Shown here piece by piece: positions 37,540 to 48,700 of a stretch of 64,000 nt of DNA. The DNA is taken from the NCBI GenBank assembly GCA_027625915.1, contig JANTQA010000042.1, positions 5,592,001 through 5,656,000 on the forward strand, given 5' to 3'. The first letter of the stretch is position 1; each line of letters opens with the position of its first letter. Origin of the DNA: Anaeramoeba flamelloides (Eukaryota; Metamonada; Anaeramoebidae). Position numbers and translations under genes: made by a program. Under the pieces are notes generated by a model, which saw only the letters and a program-made list of their open reading frames with translations, ran no database searches and was not told where the DNA came from.

Positions 37540-38460
37540 TTCAATTTATTTTATTTTTGGATTTTTTGTTAAGAACTAAATGTTGGGCACTTATGATGCT
37601 AGAGAGAGAATTTTGAAGTGACTAAATTTGTTTAGTCCTAATTCAAAGAGTATCTCAATCGAAGCAGTAATTGGAAAAATTCTAAATTTAATTTAGTTTT
37701 CTAAAATAAAAGGTAAATCAAGAAAAAAAAGAAATAAAAAAAGAAAGAAAAATAAAGAAATATTGAAAAAAATAATTGATAATTGATATGAAAATTTGAA
37801 TTATTTTTATCCAAATGAATTTTTTGTGTAAGCGACACGGTGATTATTTGGATTTGAGCTCGTTTTCCCCAAAGGTGTATTAAGTTGTATTGAACAAAAA
37901 GTATCCTATTATAATATCATAGATTTCTCCAATGTTTATTTTTTGTATAAATTGATCTGTATCCTGTTTGAATATTATATTGAAGTCAAAAATTTTGATT
38001 TTCTTAAGGTCTTTTTCCGATTGCCTTGGATTTTTTTCATATTTCTTGGAGCGCCATATAAAGTAGTTTATAACACCAATTTACTTTTTACAACATAGGT
38101 ATATCTTGGTTACTACACCCTCTTCCCATCTGTAAATGTATCTATTAAACCAATTTGGAAGTATTTTCGTTTGAATAGTGTTTTTGATGGTTCCAGTTTA
38201 GGTAGGACTGTTTTTCTGAAAAAGCTTTTGGGGTATTGATTGTTACCCAGCTAATTTTTCAATTTCCAGTTTTCTTTAACTTGAGACGAATCAACTTTTG
38301 TCGTATATATTTGGCATGTCCCTCAAGGTGTTTTTTTTTAAAATCTCACACATCTCCATATTCTCCTTATCAATGATCTCTACTTTTCCCATTAACAAAC
38401 TATCTGCTAGGTGAGATAACTTTATGTATCTCTTAATTTCTTGATGAAATTAGCTTTCCT
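37540..38460 (-). pseudogene. Family H element, copy 2: broken coding-like remnant
   Basis: The minus strand shows several short stretches of protein-like sequence with mixed residues, unlike the surrounding background; part of it matches family H copy 1 at 23570-24320. The element is broken in several places. I do not recognise the encoded family; it is most likely an old transposable-element protein, but a decayed host gene is possible. Confidence 0.4.
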
Positions 38461-38514
38461 TTTTAGGACTATACTTTATCTGGGATTTATTTTTGTTTTT
38501 CATTTAAGTAAATC

Positions 38515-38990
38515 ATTTTCAAGTCAAAGACGCCCAGTTATAATGAATAATTAACATGTATTTAAAGTGTTTGTATGTATATTTAAAAGAAAAAATTTAT
38601 TTTGGAAATTTCAAATTTTGAAATCATTTTTTCACATTATTTTAGATTTTCTTTATTTCAATTAAAAATTTCTAATTTCAGTAACTTTATATTTTTTGAT
38701 ATTTAGATTTTTTGGATTTAAATCATATTTTTTATATTTTTACTTTGATTTTTCTTGTCGGATCCTTTAAATTGTTTTTTTTTTTTTTTTTCACAAATTG
38801 AATAAGAAATCAAAGTGACTAAACGTTTTTTCATTCTACAAATTTTTATTATGTGTTAGTGAAGATTTTGAGATAGTACATTAATAAAAAAAATGAGAAA
38901 TTTTTTCACTTTCTTATCCTGTTATCTTTATCCCAAATATATTTCTAGTAATAGATTGGAATTTGTGAGTTCCGTTTTTATGTTTGGTAC
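38515..38990 (+). repeat. Dispersed repeat family G, copy 1
   Basis: Collinear with 45870-46140. Shared blocks are 'gcccagtt(a/g)t(a/g)(a/g)tgaata', 'catgt(a/g)tttaaagtgttt' and 'tggaaatttcaaa'. The second copy lies in the large intron of the TOM1-like gene. No coding capacity. Confidence 0.6.
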
Positions 38991-39420
38991 CTTTTTTTTT
39001 TGTTTATATTTGTATATTTTTGGCCACTAATTATCATAAATTAAATGAAAGAATTTTGAATTATTGCAAAATGAAATAAATTGGAATGTTATCATATTAA
39101 TTATTCAAAAGCCATTATTTTTTCAAAAAACCAAAAGATATAAATGAATCAAGATAAATACAAAAACAATTCAAAAGGTTATAACTTTTTGTTTTTTGAT
39201 CTGAAAATATCTGTAATAATGATTTTAGAAAATTTAATCCTTTCAGGAGAATATTTCCAACTGAAGAATTTGAATAAAAGAAAATACGAATTGACTGGAA
39301 CAAAATGCACCCTAATGAAAAATCTATCAAAGAGCTTTTTAAACCTTAAAACTGTTTCTTTTCAAAAAAAAAATCATTTTTTCTTCTATTTCGACACATT
39401 GAATAAATAATCATTAACAA

Positions 39421-40316
39421 ATGCTTACTCTTTGTCAAAAAACAATTTCAAAAATTGTTATTACACCTGTTCTTAACAAACGTTTTTTAACATCCGTTGT
39501 AAGCCCTTTCCTTGCTTGATCCCAAAATTTTTTTCTTCTTCAGTTAGATCCTTTTTTGAAAATAAAATCAAACAACAAACTTTTCTATGTTTTTTTTTAT
39601 TTATAACTTTTCTTTTCTTTTGAACTCAAAACATTCTTAACTTTCCCCCACGAAAAACTCCAAAATTTTCAAACAACAACTTTTGAAACAACAAACAAAC
39701 AAATTAGTTTGAAATGCAAAAAACTCCATTCGATTACACCCAAGACAATTATGAAAAAGTTGACAATATCCTATCCAAATACCCATCAGAACATAAAAAA
39801 AGTGCAATCATCCCATTACTCCATTTAGCACAAGACCAGGAAGGCTTTGTCCCAGAATCTGCAATGGTTAAAATTGCATCGATTGTGGCTTGCCCCGTCT
39901 CAAAGGTCTTTGAAACCTTTACCTTCTATACGATGTTCCGTTCAAAGCCATCTGGCGATCATGTTGTTGAGGTGTGCACAAACCTTTCTTGCCAACTGAG
40001 AGGCGCTGATCAAATTTTAAAGGCAATCCAAGACAAATTAGGAATCAAAATTGGCGAGACAACAAAGGACAAGAAATTTACCCTCTTAGAGGTCGAGTGC
40101 CAAGGCGCATGCGCTACAGCCCCGGTCGTAGTTATCGATGGCCACTACTACGAAGACGTTGAAGTAAAATCAATTCATAGCATCCTCAGAGACTTTTCTC
40201 AAGATGTTGTACCAAAGTCTGGCACACAATCACAAAGAAAAGGACCAGAGCCAATGGGCGGCAAAACCACTTTAAAAACAGAACCCTGGGCTCAAAAAAT
40301 TCGTCAAGATCTCTAA
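39421..40316 (+). CDS. nuoE: NADH dehydrogenase 24-kDa subunit (NuoE/NDUFV2), organelle-targeted, 2 exons
   Basis: [2Fe-2S] subunit that pairs with the 51-kDa NuoF flavoprotein to oxidise NADH, in complex I or, in hydrogenosomes, as a two-subunit module. Exon 1 (39421-39498) encodes MLTLCQKTISKIVITPVL plus NKRFLTSV, a typical acid-free presequence with an R-F-L-T-S cleavage-like end. After a 209-bp intron (gtaagc...ttag) exon 2 (39708-40316) supplies the conserved protein, giving 228 residues. Cluster ligands are C116-x4-C121 (CTNLSC) and C157-x3-C161 (CQGAC). Family landmarks are 'FETFTFYTMF', 'GIKIGETT', 'YYEDVEVKSI' and the C-terminal 'GPEPMGGKTTL'. The internal ATG at 39714 opens the exon-2 frame but would drop the targeting signal. 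Composition is clearly host-gene-like. A functional link with the ferredoxin at 4046-4594 is an inference. Confidence 0.95.
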
Positions 40317-41324
40317 GTGTATCTTCTTTTTTATTGAAGATCATTTTATTAACTCCCTTATTGTAATCTTTTATTCCAAAATTCTTTTTTTGAATTTTCC
40401 TTTTCCGTTTAATTTCTTTTTTTTTTTTTTTTTTATTTTATTTTTCTCTTTGTTCTGTTTTATCTTTAAATTTTTTTTTGTTTGCTTTTTTTAGACACTA
40501 ATATTTTTTTGCTTTTCTTAAAAAAAAATTTATTGTGTTTTTCTCTTTTAAGAGGTTACTTAAGGTGAATAGTAAAAATTTTGAAACAAAAAATTTTTTC
40601 TTTTTTCTTTTTTTTAATTTTTTTTTTTAATTTCTTTTTTGGTTTGTTCTTTGTTTTTGTTTTCAATTTTTTGAAGAGAATGAAATCTCAAATTGACTTT
40701 TATTTACCATTTTGAAAGAAATCCTCAATTTTGTTAATCTATTAACACGGTTAAATTTCAAATAAATCGACCATTTTTTTTCGCACATTATCTAATATTT
40801 CTTAAGGCAGAAACCAAAACTAACCCAATTGAAAAACTTGATGAATATTAGGCTTAAGGATGTTATTTGTTGATCAGATAAATGAAAAAAAAGTTCTAAA
40901 TTCTTTACTGTATTTGCAACATAAATGGGAAAAAATTTTCCGTTCATTTTCCTTTCCTTTTTCAAATAGGGTTTTCAAATAACAACCTACTAACTTTCAA
41001 AACTTCATTTGTAAAAGAACAATAAGGAAAAATGAAGTTAACATATTTTTTCATTTGTTCTGTAAATCCCTATATCTCAAACTTTTGCGGAATCAAATTT
41101 TTTCTAAAAAAAAAACTCAAAGTTAAAAAACTTTGATTATAATTAAATTGTTGCACCTTTAATGACTCTTGGATTTCGAGGTTTTATTAATATTATTTTT
41201 ATGTGGTGATCATATTTGTGAACTTTAAAGAATTTTATGTTAATAGAAATCGAATAAATTTCTGAATTTTTTTTGAATTCTCAAAAACAATTTTTTCCTT
41301 TATAAATTTGAATTCACCCTTAAG
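40317..41324. other. 3' flank of nuoE, gene-free
   Basis: Long T-rich tracts (40380-40650), then AT-rich DNA. No gene recognised. Confidence 0.5.
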
Positions 41325-41660
41325 GTGTCAAAAGTTTTAAACAATATAAATTTGTTGAGCTACATACATTATTTTCAAGTATTCTGTCAAAGGCACCCTA
41401 AAAAAAAAAAAAATCTATACACTACTGATAAATTGCAATTAATGTTTGAAAATTTTTACTTGATTTTCCTTTTTGAAATTTTTATGTTCAAGCTTTTAAT
41501 AAGGCATTTTATGACTCAAGTATTGGGAAACTCTGTAAAATTAGTTGTTTTTCGAAATATTCTTTGTCAGGGAATGTTTGATTAGAAGCAGTTTGAAGAT
41601 TTATAAAAATGGAAATTGAACTAAAATTTTTTTTGAAATTTATTAGAATTTATCAGTAAT
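41325..41660 (+). repeat. Dispersed repeat family D, copy 2
   Basis: Matches copy 1 (28900-29200) in block order and orientation. The 86-residue open frame within it is a by-product of the repeat and has no family similarity I can see. Confidence 0.6.
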
Positions 41661-42013
41661 GCCAATATGGACTTTCAAAAGGAAAAAAATAAGGGGTTTT
41701 ACAATTTTAGAGATAAATAAAGAGTTCCATTCATTTATCCAAAAAAATAGTAATAGTAAAAACAGATATTTGATTATCTTAATAGACTAATAATAATTTT
41801 AATCAAAAAATTGTTTGACAAATACTAATCTTTCAATTTTTAAAAAAATCATTTTTCAAACAAAGTATTGACGTTACCCAAATGATGCTATATAGAAACC
41901 CCCTTTGAGCTCAAAAATCAAAAAAGATGTTACGCTTACTATTACCAATATATGTATAAATATAAATAATTCTTTATTTGTCAATAAAATCATAAAAACT
42001 CTTTTTTTTACTA

Positions 42014-42210
42014 CAGTCAGTTCCACTTTTAAGACACAAACTTGCTACGGAATTTAAGGCACAAAAAAAATCTCAAATTAAAGCGCAAAATTCAGATTCT
42101 AGTAAAATAAATTGAAAAAAAAAAAATTCCAGAATTTGTGCCTTAATTTGAGATTTTTTTTGTGCCTGAAATTTCGTTGAAAGTTTGTGCCTTAAAAGCG
42201 AAACTGACTG
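42014..42210. mobile_element. MITE with CAGTCAG TIRs, copy 2 (in transposase gene)
   Basis: 197 bp, TA-flanked at 42012-42013 and 42211-42212. The two halves are near-perfect inverted repeats: CAGTCAGTTCCACTTTTAAG on the left, cttaaaagcgaaactgactg on the right, and 'aaaaaaaatctcaaatta' answered by 'taatttgagatttttttt'. The TA flanks and TIR point to a Tc1/mariner-type transposase as mover. It truncates the reading of the minus-strand transposase at its C-terminal side. Confidence 0.92.
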
Positions 42211-43526
42211 TATAATTATAAAAAAATAATTGAGTTGATGCCTTTTCGTCAGATAATATACCCCAAACACATGGTATATATATTTGTGTTTGGAAATCAT
42301 AAGCCATTATTGTCATTAAACAATGATAACCTAGACTACACTCCAAATAAGTCCCATCGACATAAATTTGTTGATTATTTCCTAAATTCAGTAATTGATT
42401 GTTTGTTGTCATGATTATCATTGGGAAATCACCCTGTAAATACATTCCAATAAAAGGAAATTCAATTTAAGTTTTTGAAAATTTATCTTCGATGATTTTT
42501 TTTTCAACATCAAAATTTAAATGTTTTCTAAATTCAAGTAAATATTTTTTAAATGTCATCTCGGGATATAATAAAATTGCCGAACTTTTCCTTATTTTCC
42601 TTATTTGTGAATCCATAAATTTTAAATAAATATTTTCGAGAGAATTATTTTCTTTGGCCAACTTGTCAAGTAAATCCATTTCTGGGATTGTTTGTAATTC
42701 AAAATTTAAATTTGTATTATGAAAGTGACGATTTTGTATTTCGATAATATTGTTTTGTTCCCCATTTTTGAAAAATGTTTTAATAGTTCCACGGACATTA
42801 CAGTTTTTTACATTACATTCATAATAAAGTGATAAAATATTTATTATTATACAGTCAGTTTCACTTTTAAGGCACAAACTTTCTACGAAATTTCAGGCAC
42901 AAAAAAAATCTCAAATTAAGGCACAAAATTCAGATTCCAGTAAAATAATTTGTAAAAAAATTAAAAATTCCAAATTTTGTGCCTTAATTTGAATTTTTTT
43001 TGTGCCTTAAATTTCGTTGAAAGTTTGTACCTTAAATTTGAAACTGACTGTAATGTAAGCAACAAACTTCAGTATCTTGTTCATTTTCATAATAAAACAC
43101 TCTTTTAATCCTTTTTAAATCAATTTTTTCCCTTTTCTCAAATAATATTTTATTTCCAGAGTCGCTATTTTTTTAAAAACAATTAAAAATCAAATGATAG
43201 ATTTAAATTTGGTTTGAATAAAAACTAAAAAATCTGTAAAAAACTTATTAAAAAATAAAAACTAAATTGTAAATTTACATATTTCTCCAATTGTTTGGAA
43301 TATTTAATGAATCTTCTTGATCTTGGTATAATTTCACTTCGTTATTCTTTATTGCCATTAAATTAAACTGCTCTTCTAATTTTTTCATTTCGGTGTTTTT
43401 TGATAAATTTTGGGAATTTTTACTTTCCAATTCTTTATTTCTATTCTTTATTTCTTCAACATGGTTAAGTAGTTCTAAATGATCATTGGATAACTCTTGA
43501 TATTTTTCGAAGTAGTAATTATTCAT
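42211..43526 (-). pseudogene. MULE-like transposase gene, broken and carrying two MITEs
   Basis: Minus-strand remnant of a Mutator-like (MULE) DNA transposase. An ATG at 43526 opens an 82-codon coiled-coil exon (MNNYYFEKYQELSNDHLELL, then KNRNKELESKNSQN) ending at a gt at 43278. A second exon, from about 43164, runs into the MITE at 42852-43050. Beyond it lies a FLYWCH-like zinc-finger pattern, C-x4-C (CNVKNC) and H-x-H (RHFHN). An in-frame TAA near 42467 is followed by the start of the DDE domain (IYVDGTYLE...LMTIMAYD, with the first catalytic Asp in VDGT). The second MITE, 42014-42210, cuts off the rest, so later catalytic residues are absent. Family assignment rests on the zinc finger plus the VDGTY context and is an inference; a host gene derived from such a transposase is the alternative. 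Confidence 0.65.
42852..43050. mobile_element. MITE with CAGTCAG TIRs, copy 3 (in transposase gene)
   Basis: 199 bp, TA-flanked (42850-42851 and 43051-43052), with TIRs CAGTCAGTTTCACTTTTAAG and the matching gaaactgactg on the right. It is very similar to copy 2, 640 bp away in the same transposase gene. Confidence 0.92.
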
Positions 43527-45041
43527 TGTTTTGATAAACAATTTTTTTAAATAAATTAAGGAAAAAAATGGGGAAAAATTATGTAAAAAGAACTTATGTA
43601 TACTTGAATTTATATTTTTTTCATTTGTTTTAATTGGAAAAGTAGATATAACTATTAAATCTCTTAGATACCAATTTACAAATTTCAATATTAAAAAAAA
43701 ACAAAAATTTACATTTATTTTGAATTTGAAACTCAAAAAAATATAACTCTATATTATTTATGACTTCATTTTATCATTAAAAAAATTTCGGGTAATTTTT
43801 TTTTTCGGGGTTTTTTAGAAAATTTAAAAAGTTACCATTTCATAAAATTCAAATAAAATAATTTTTAATCTCTAAGAAAAAATTTTTTCATATGTGTACT
43901 TTAAGAAGTTAAAAATGTTGATAAAAACTGATTCAACTGTAATTATTTTTATATTTTGATTGAAAAGTTTAAATTTTTGTTCATCTAAAAATTATAAAAA
44001 TGGAATCATTTTGGTTACTCTGAGAATAATCCTTATCATATAATAGTTGATTCCCATATCTAGCAAAATTTTACAAACTAATATATTTTCTTGGAAATTG
44101 AAAAAACAATATTATTAGGTATCATTAAATAAAAATTTTCATTTTTCGTTCTGAACTTAATTTACCCTCAAAAAGAAAATCACAGCAGTTGTATTTGTCT
44201 AATAGTTAGAGGTGGGGGTGTCACTCCATTTTCATTTTTGTTATCAACTCGAGCTCACCGATTACTCTAAATTTCTTTGAAAACTCTTTTTCGATATGAA
44301 AAATCAAGTAAAAAATATTCAAATTTATTACACAAATGCCAGTAGAAAGCAAAAGAATTTGTCTGTAATTATTACGTTTGTTTCATTAACATTCAAATAT
44401 GGGGTTTTTTACATCATAACGAACGATCTTACAATAAAAAATATATAACCAAATAATTCCATATTAAATCAAATTGAAAAAAAGAAAACAAAAATCTGAA
44501 ATACTGTTAAAAAATGATTTCAATTTTGAAATTTCAAAATTTATTTTTTCTTCGAATATCCATTTAACCTCTTTAAAAATGCACAGTTCAACCATTATAA
44601 TTGATTTCCTTCCTCAAAAATATAGTTTAATTCTCAAAAAAAAAAAAAAAATTAGAATAAAAGGGTCTAAATTAAAATAAATTTCAGAGCACCCCTTGGT
44701 ACATATGATAAACTTCCATAGACCCATTTTCAGAGGATTATTAAATTTTTTGTGATCAGACTTTTTTAAAACACTTTCAAATCAAAAAAATAAAATTAAA
44801 ATAAAAATTTTTTTATTATGTTTATTGGGTTTAATTATAAAATCTATAAAATATTATTCTTATATTAAATCATATTTTCTTTTTGAGTACAAAAAAAAGT
44901 AAAAAAAAATTTAATATTAATTAACGTTAAATGTTCATAAAAATAGATAAATAAAAATATTATTATCTAATAAAAATTAAAATAAAAAGTTTTTGTATAA
45001 AAATATTTTGGATTTGCTCCTTTTTTTTTGTTTGTTTATAA
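43527..45041. other. Gene-free stretch
   Basis: AT-rich, with a GC-richer patch near 44205-44260 ('gaggtgggggtgtcactcc') of no recognised function. The 68-residue plus-strand frame at 44474-44680 has background composition. The right end is the 3' flank of the TOM1-like gene. Confidence 0.45.
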
Positions 45042-45707
45042 TTAATCTTCAAATTCATCCATGAAACTAGAATCTGATCCAAAATGAAATTCATCTTCAT
45101 TTTTTGATTGTATTCCAGTCGAAGGTATCGAATCATAAATGACTTTGCGTGTTCTTTTCAAGCTAATATGAAAAACGGTCCAAATGATGAAGCAGGGTGA
45201 AATTTCAGTAATTGCTAAATAAAAAAAAATAAAAGCATAATAGCTCGATTTTTTCGCAAGAAATTTTTTATTTGCCCACTTGTCAATTTTATTTTTTCCA
45301 ATGATAGCAAAAAACCCATAGATTGCTTGAATAAAGTATAATAAAGATATTACTGATATTAAAAAGAGAGTTTGCTTCACTTTAACCTTTTTATTGAGAT
45401 TTAAATGAAAGTTTTTTATCACCCAATAAACACGTAAAACAAAGCCAATGCTAAAAATGGAAAGAAGAAAATAAAGAACCATTGCTATCCCATAGTTACC
45501 AACATGAAAATTGTTTTCGTTGATATGGTTGGTCATATACCATGGATAAATAAAGACCCCAACAATTAAAAGTAAATGTGAAAACCCATAAATCGGCTGG
45601 ATTAATTTATTTAATTTGCTTGCGTTATCTTTTGAATAAAAAACTATCTTTGTGAGAAATAAAACAAATGTTGAATAACTATTGGTTTTGATAGATTATA
45701 TATAATG

Positions 45708-45786
<79 letters not shown>

Positions 45787-48700
45787 GCTTAAATATTATT
45801 ATTGTTCCAACTTGAAGAAATAATAAAATAAACACAAAATTTAGACAATGTTATATTTGGTAAACCATTTTCCAATCAAAAGTGCCCAGTTGTGGTGAAT
45901 AAATTACATGTGTTTAAAGTGTTTAAATCAATATTAGAATAAAAAATTTAATTTTTGGAAATTTCAAAATTAAAATCAATTTTTACACATTTTTACTTTT
46001 TTTTTTTTTCAATTTTTTTTGATTGAACTTAATCCATTTGCAAATATTTTTTTTATTGCAAGATCAATAGTCATTTGGTAAAAACGTGTTATTCTAATTG
46101 TTACTGAAATAGTGGAAATGATTGTAGAGAAATAATATTTATTTCTATTGGATTTTCATTTGGATCTTCAATTGAAGATCCAAATGAACATTGTTGTTTT
46201 TCTCAATATGGTCATTCCAAGAATTTTAGTTTTTCAATTTTTAAAAAAGTATATTGATTTTTTAGTTTTATTCATACATATATCAACTATTTTCTTTGAT
46301 GGGTATTATTCTACTTATTTCTTATGTGTTCTTAATCTTCAAAGGTCGATTATAAAAAAATAATTGATATTTGAAAAAAATGTTGGACCACCTTTGACTG
46401 AAACAAAGTTTAGATCGCCAAATTAAGATTTTATGTAATTGTTGAATTTTTTTGAAAAATATAGTTTGATCATATTGGTGGTTATCCTGTACACTTAAAA
46501 AATATTATCAGATATATTCGCTTAAAAAAAATTTGTTTTGCCTATACAATAAGATGCAAATCAAAAAAAATTATTTTTTTTAAAGAAACTCATTTTCTTC
46601 GAAAAGCTGTTAGATTTTCATAAAGTGGTGTTGAGTAAATTTGGATTAAGTAAAGTAAGGTAGGGTGCCTAAGTTTTTTTTTTAATTTTCAAAAATAAAC
46701 GAAAATTAAATAAATTTTGTTTTTATTTCTTGAAATAAAAAAACCCTAAAGGAACTTTTCTTGGTGTTTTCTGTTTTCTTAGAAAATTTTATTGATTTTT
46801 GTAATAAATAAAAAAACTTTTAAAAAGCCTAACAGCAATTTTTCAGGGTTCAAAGGAATTGAGTGTAACCACTATTTTACTCTTTTCTTTTAAATTCTGG
46901 AAACACTAACAAGATTTTCAATTATTAGAATTCAATAATCCAAAGGTAAATTAATTGGATTAAATCAAAGATTTAATTAAGTAAATTCAAATTCAAGAAA
47001 ACGTTTGAATACATTGGAAAGAATAGAATAAAACCTCAAAAAAAGTTAATCCATTTTTTTTTGAAAGTTCTGATTATTTTTTTATTCTACACTATTTCAA
47101 TAAAAAAATAATTTCAACTTTTTGGTTCTAGTTTATACCCCTTAAGAGGTTAAGTGACTGCCGTGTGGATTTATAAAATTAAAGTGTGTTGTTATAATAA
47201 TAAAAATCATATTGGTGCCCCATCGTTCAAATTTCTCTAAAAATTAGGTTAGTAAAATAGAACCAAAAGTTGATCAAATCAATTAAAAATGATATTTGTT
47301 TTAGTAAAAAATTTGAGAATTCGAGAAAAAAATCTGCATTTCGGGACAAATTCATCAATATTCAGGACTTCACAGTTGAAAAAATATCTTTTTTAACTTT
47401 GTATCGAAATGTAGATTAATTCATTAAAAAAATGTTGTTATTTAAAAAAAATTAATAATGAACCAAGTAATTAATTTAACAAATTATTTCGCACATCTTT
47501 GAGATATATTGATTTTACAAAGCTTTATAGAAAGGAAATTAAAAATAATCAATCCTGGGATTTCTATGTTCATAATTATTGAGTTAATCTTTGAAATTGA
47601 AAAATTGAAAAAATAGTTACTTTTGGATTTTCTAAATATGAATTATTAAATGCTTGAATGTTATTTATTTGAGTTTTTGGTCTTTTCATTGTTTGGAAAA
47701 GGAATTAAAAAAAATTAATTAAAAATTATCATTTTTAATTGTGATCCTAAGTAAAAAATGTAATAATTTATTGTGCAATAATATTTAGAATATGTTTTTT
47801 TAGAGTCGCAGGAACCATTTGAACCATAGAGCGCTAATATGTTGTACACCAAACCACAGCGTAACTTAATTTTAGAAGAATTTATGACGGCTCTAATCTC
47901 CTAAAGTATAACCAATAGAGCAATAAAAATGTACTCAAAGTCGAAATTTGAAGTCAAATGTGTAATTTTTGTTTATTATAAACGATCCTTTAACAGTAAT
48001 GGAGTATTTAATTTCAACCCAAGGAAATTAAAATCTTTAGGAATGTAAAAAATATACTGGTATTTAAATAATAAACGGAAAAATATTGTCACTTTCTTTT
48101 CTTTATTTTTCTTTTTTTTTCCAATATTAACGACTAGGTTTGCAATTCAAATTTAAAGTATCGTGTGTTTTTATCAGGGTTTGGTGGTTGTTAAATCTCA
48201 CAAATTTAAATTCAGTGAGATCTAAGAAGCAAAAAATGACAAATTTTTACAATAATTTTCAGTCTTATATCTGTGATTTCTGTGATATTAAAAAATGAAA
48301 AAGAAGGTTGGGAAAAATCGACTTATTGAGAAAATTTGACTTGAAAACATTTTTTAGAACCTTTACACATTGTAGGCCATTTTCTATTCTATTTTTTTTT
48401 GGATTGTTAGTTGAGTTGAGAAGGTTCTTAAAATTGTTTTCAAATATCAAAAAGGAGAAAAGTGAAAATTTTGGATGACTAGTCCTTTGTTATTTGAAAA
48501 TAAAGACATTTTTGAATAATGGCACGGTAGTTAGTTTGTTATTGAATTTAATCCACTAAAATTCCCCTATTTCCAAAAAATTGAAAGATCATTTTTTCAA
48601 AACTGGAACACAATATTTTTTTTTTAAATAAAAAAAACAATTGACTAATTTTTGCAAATTTAATTCCCAAAAGACCCTTTGAATGAAAAAATTCTTCAAA

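Noticed and set aside
45644-45835. Minus-strand ORF with poly-(TH) run
   Set aside because: Translation of the TG microsatellite; intronic.
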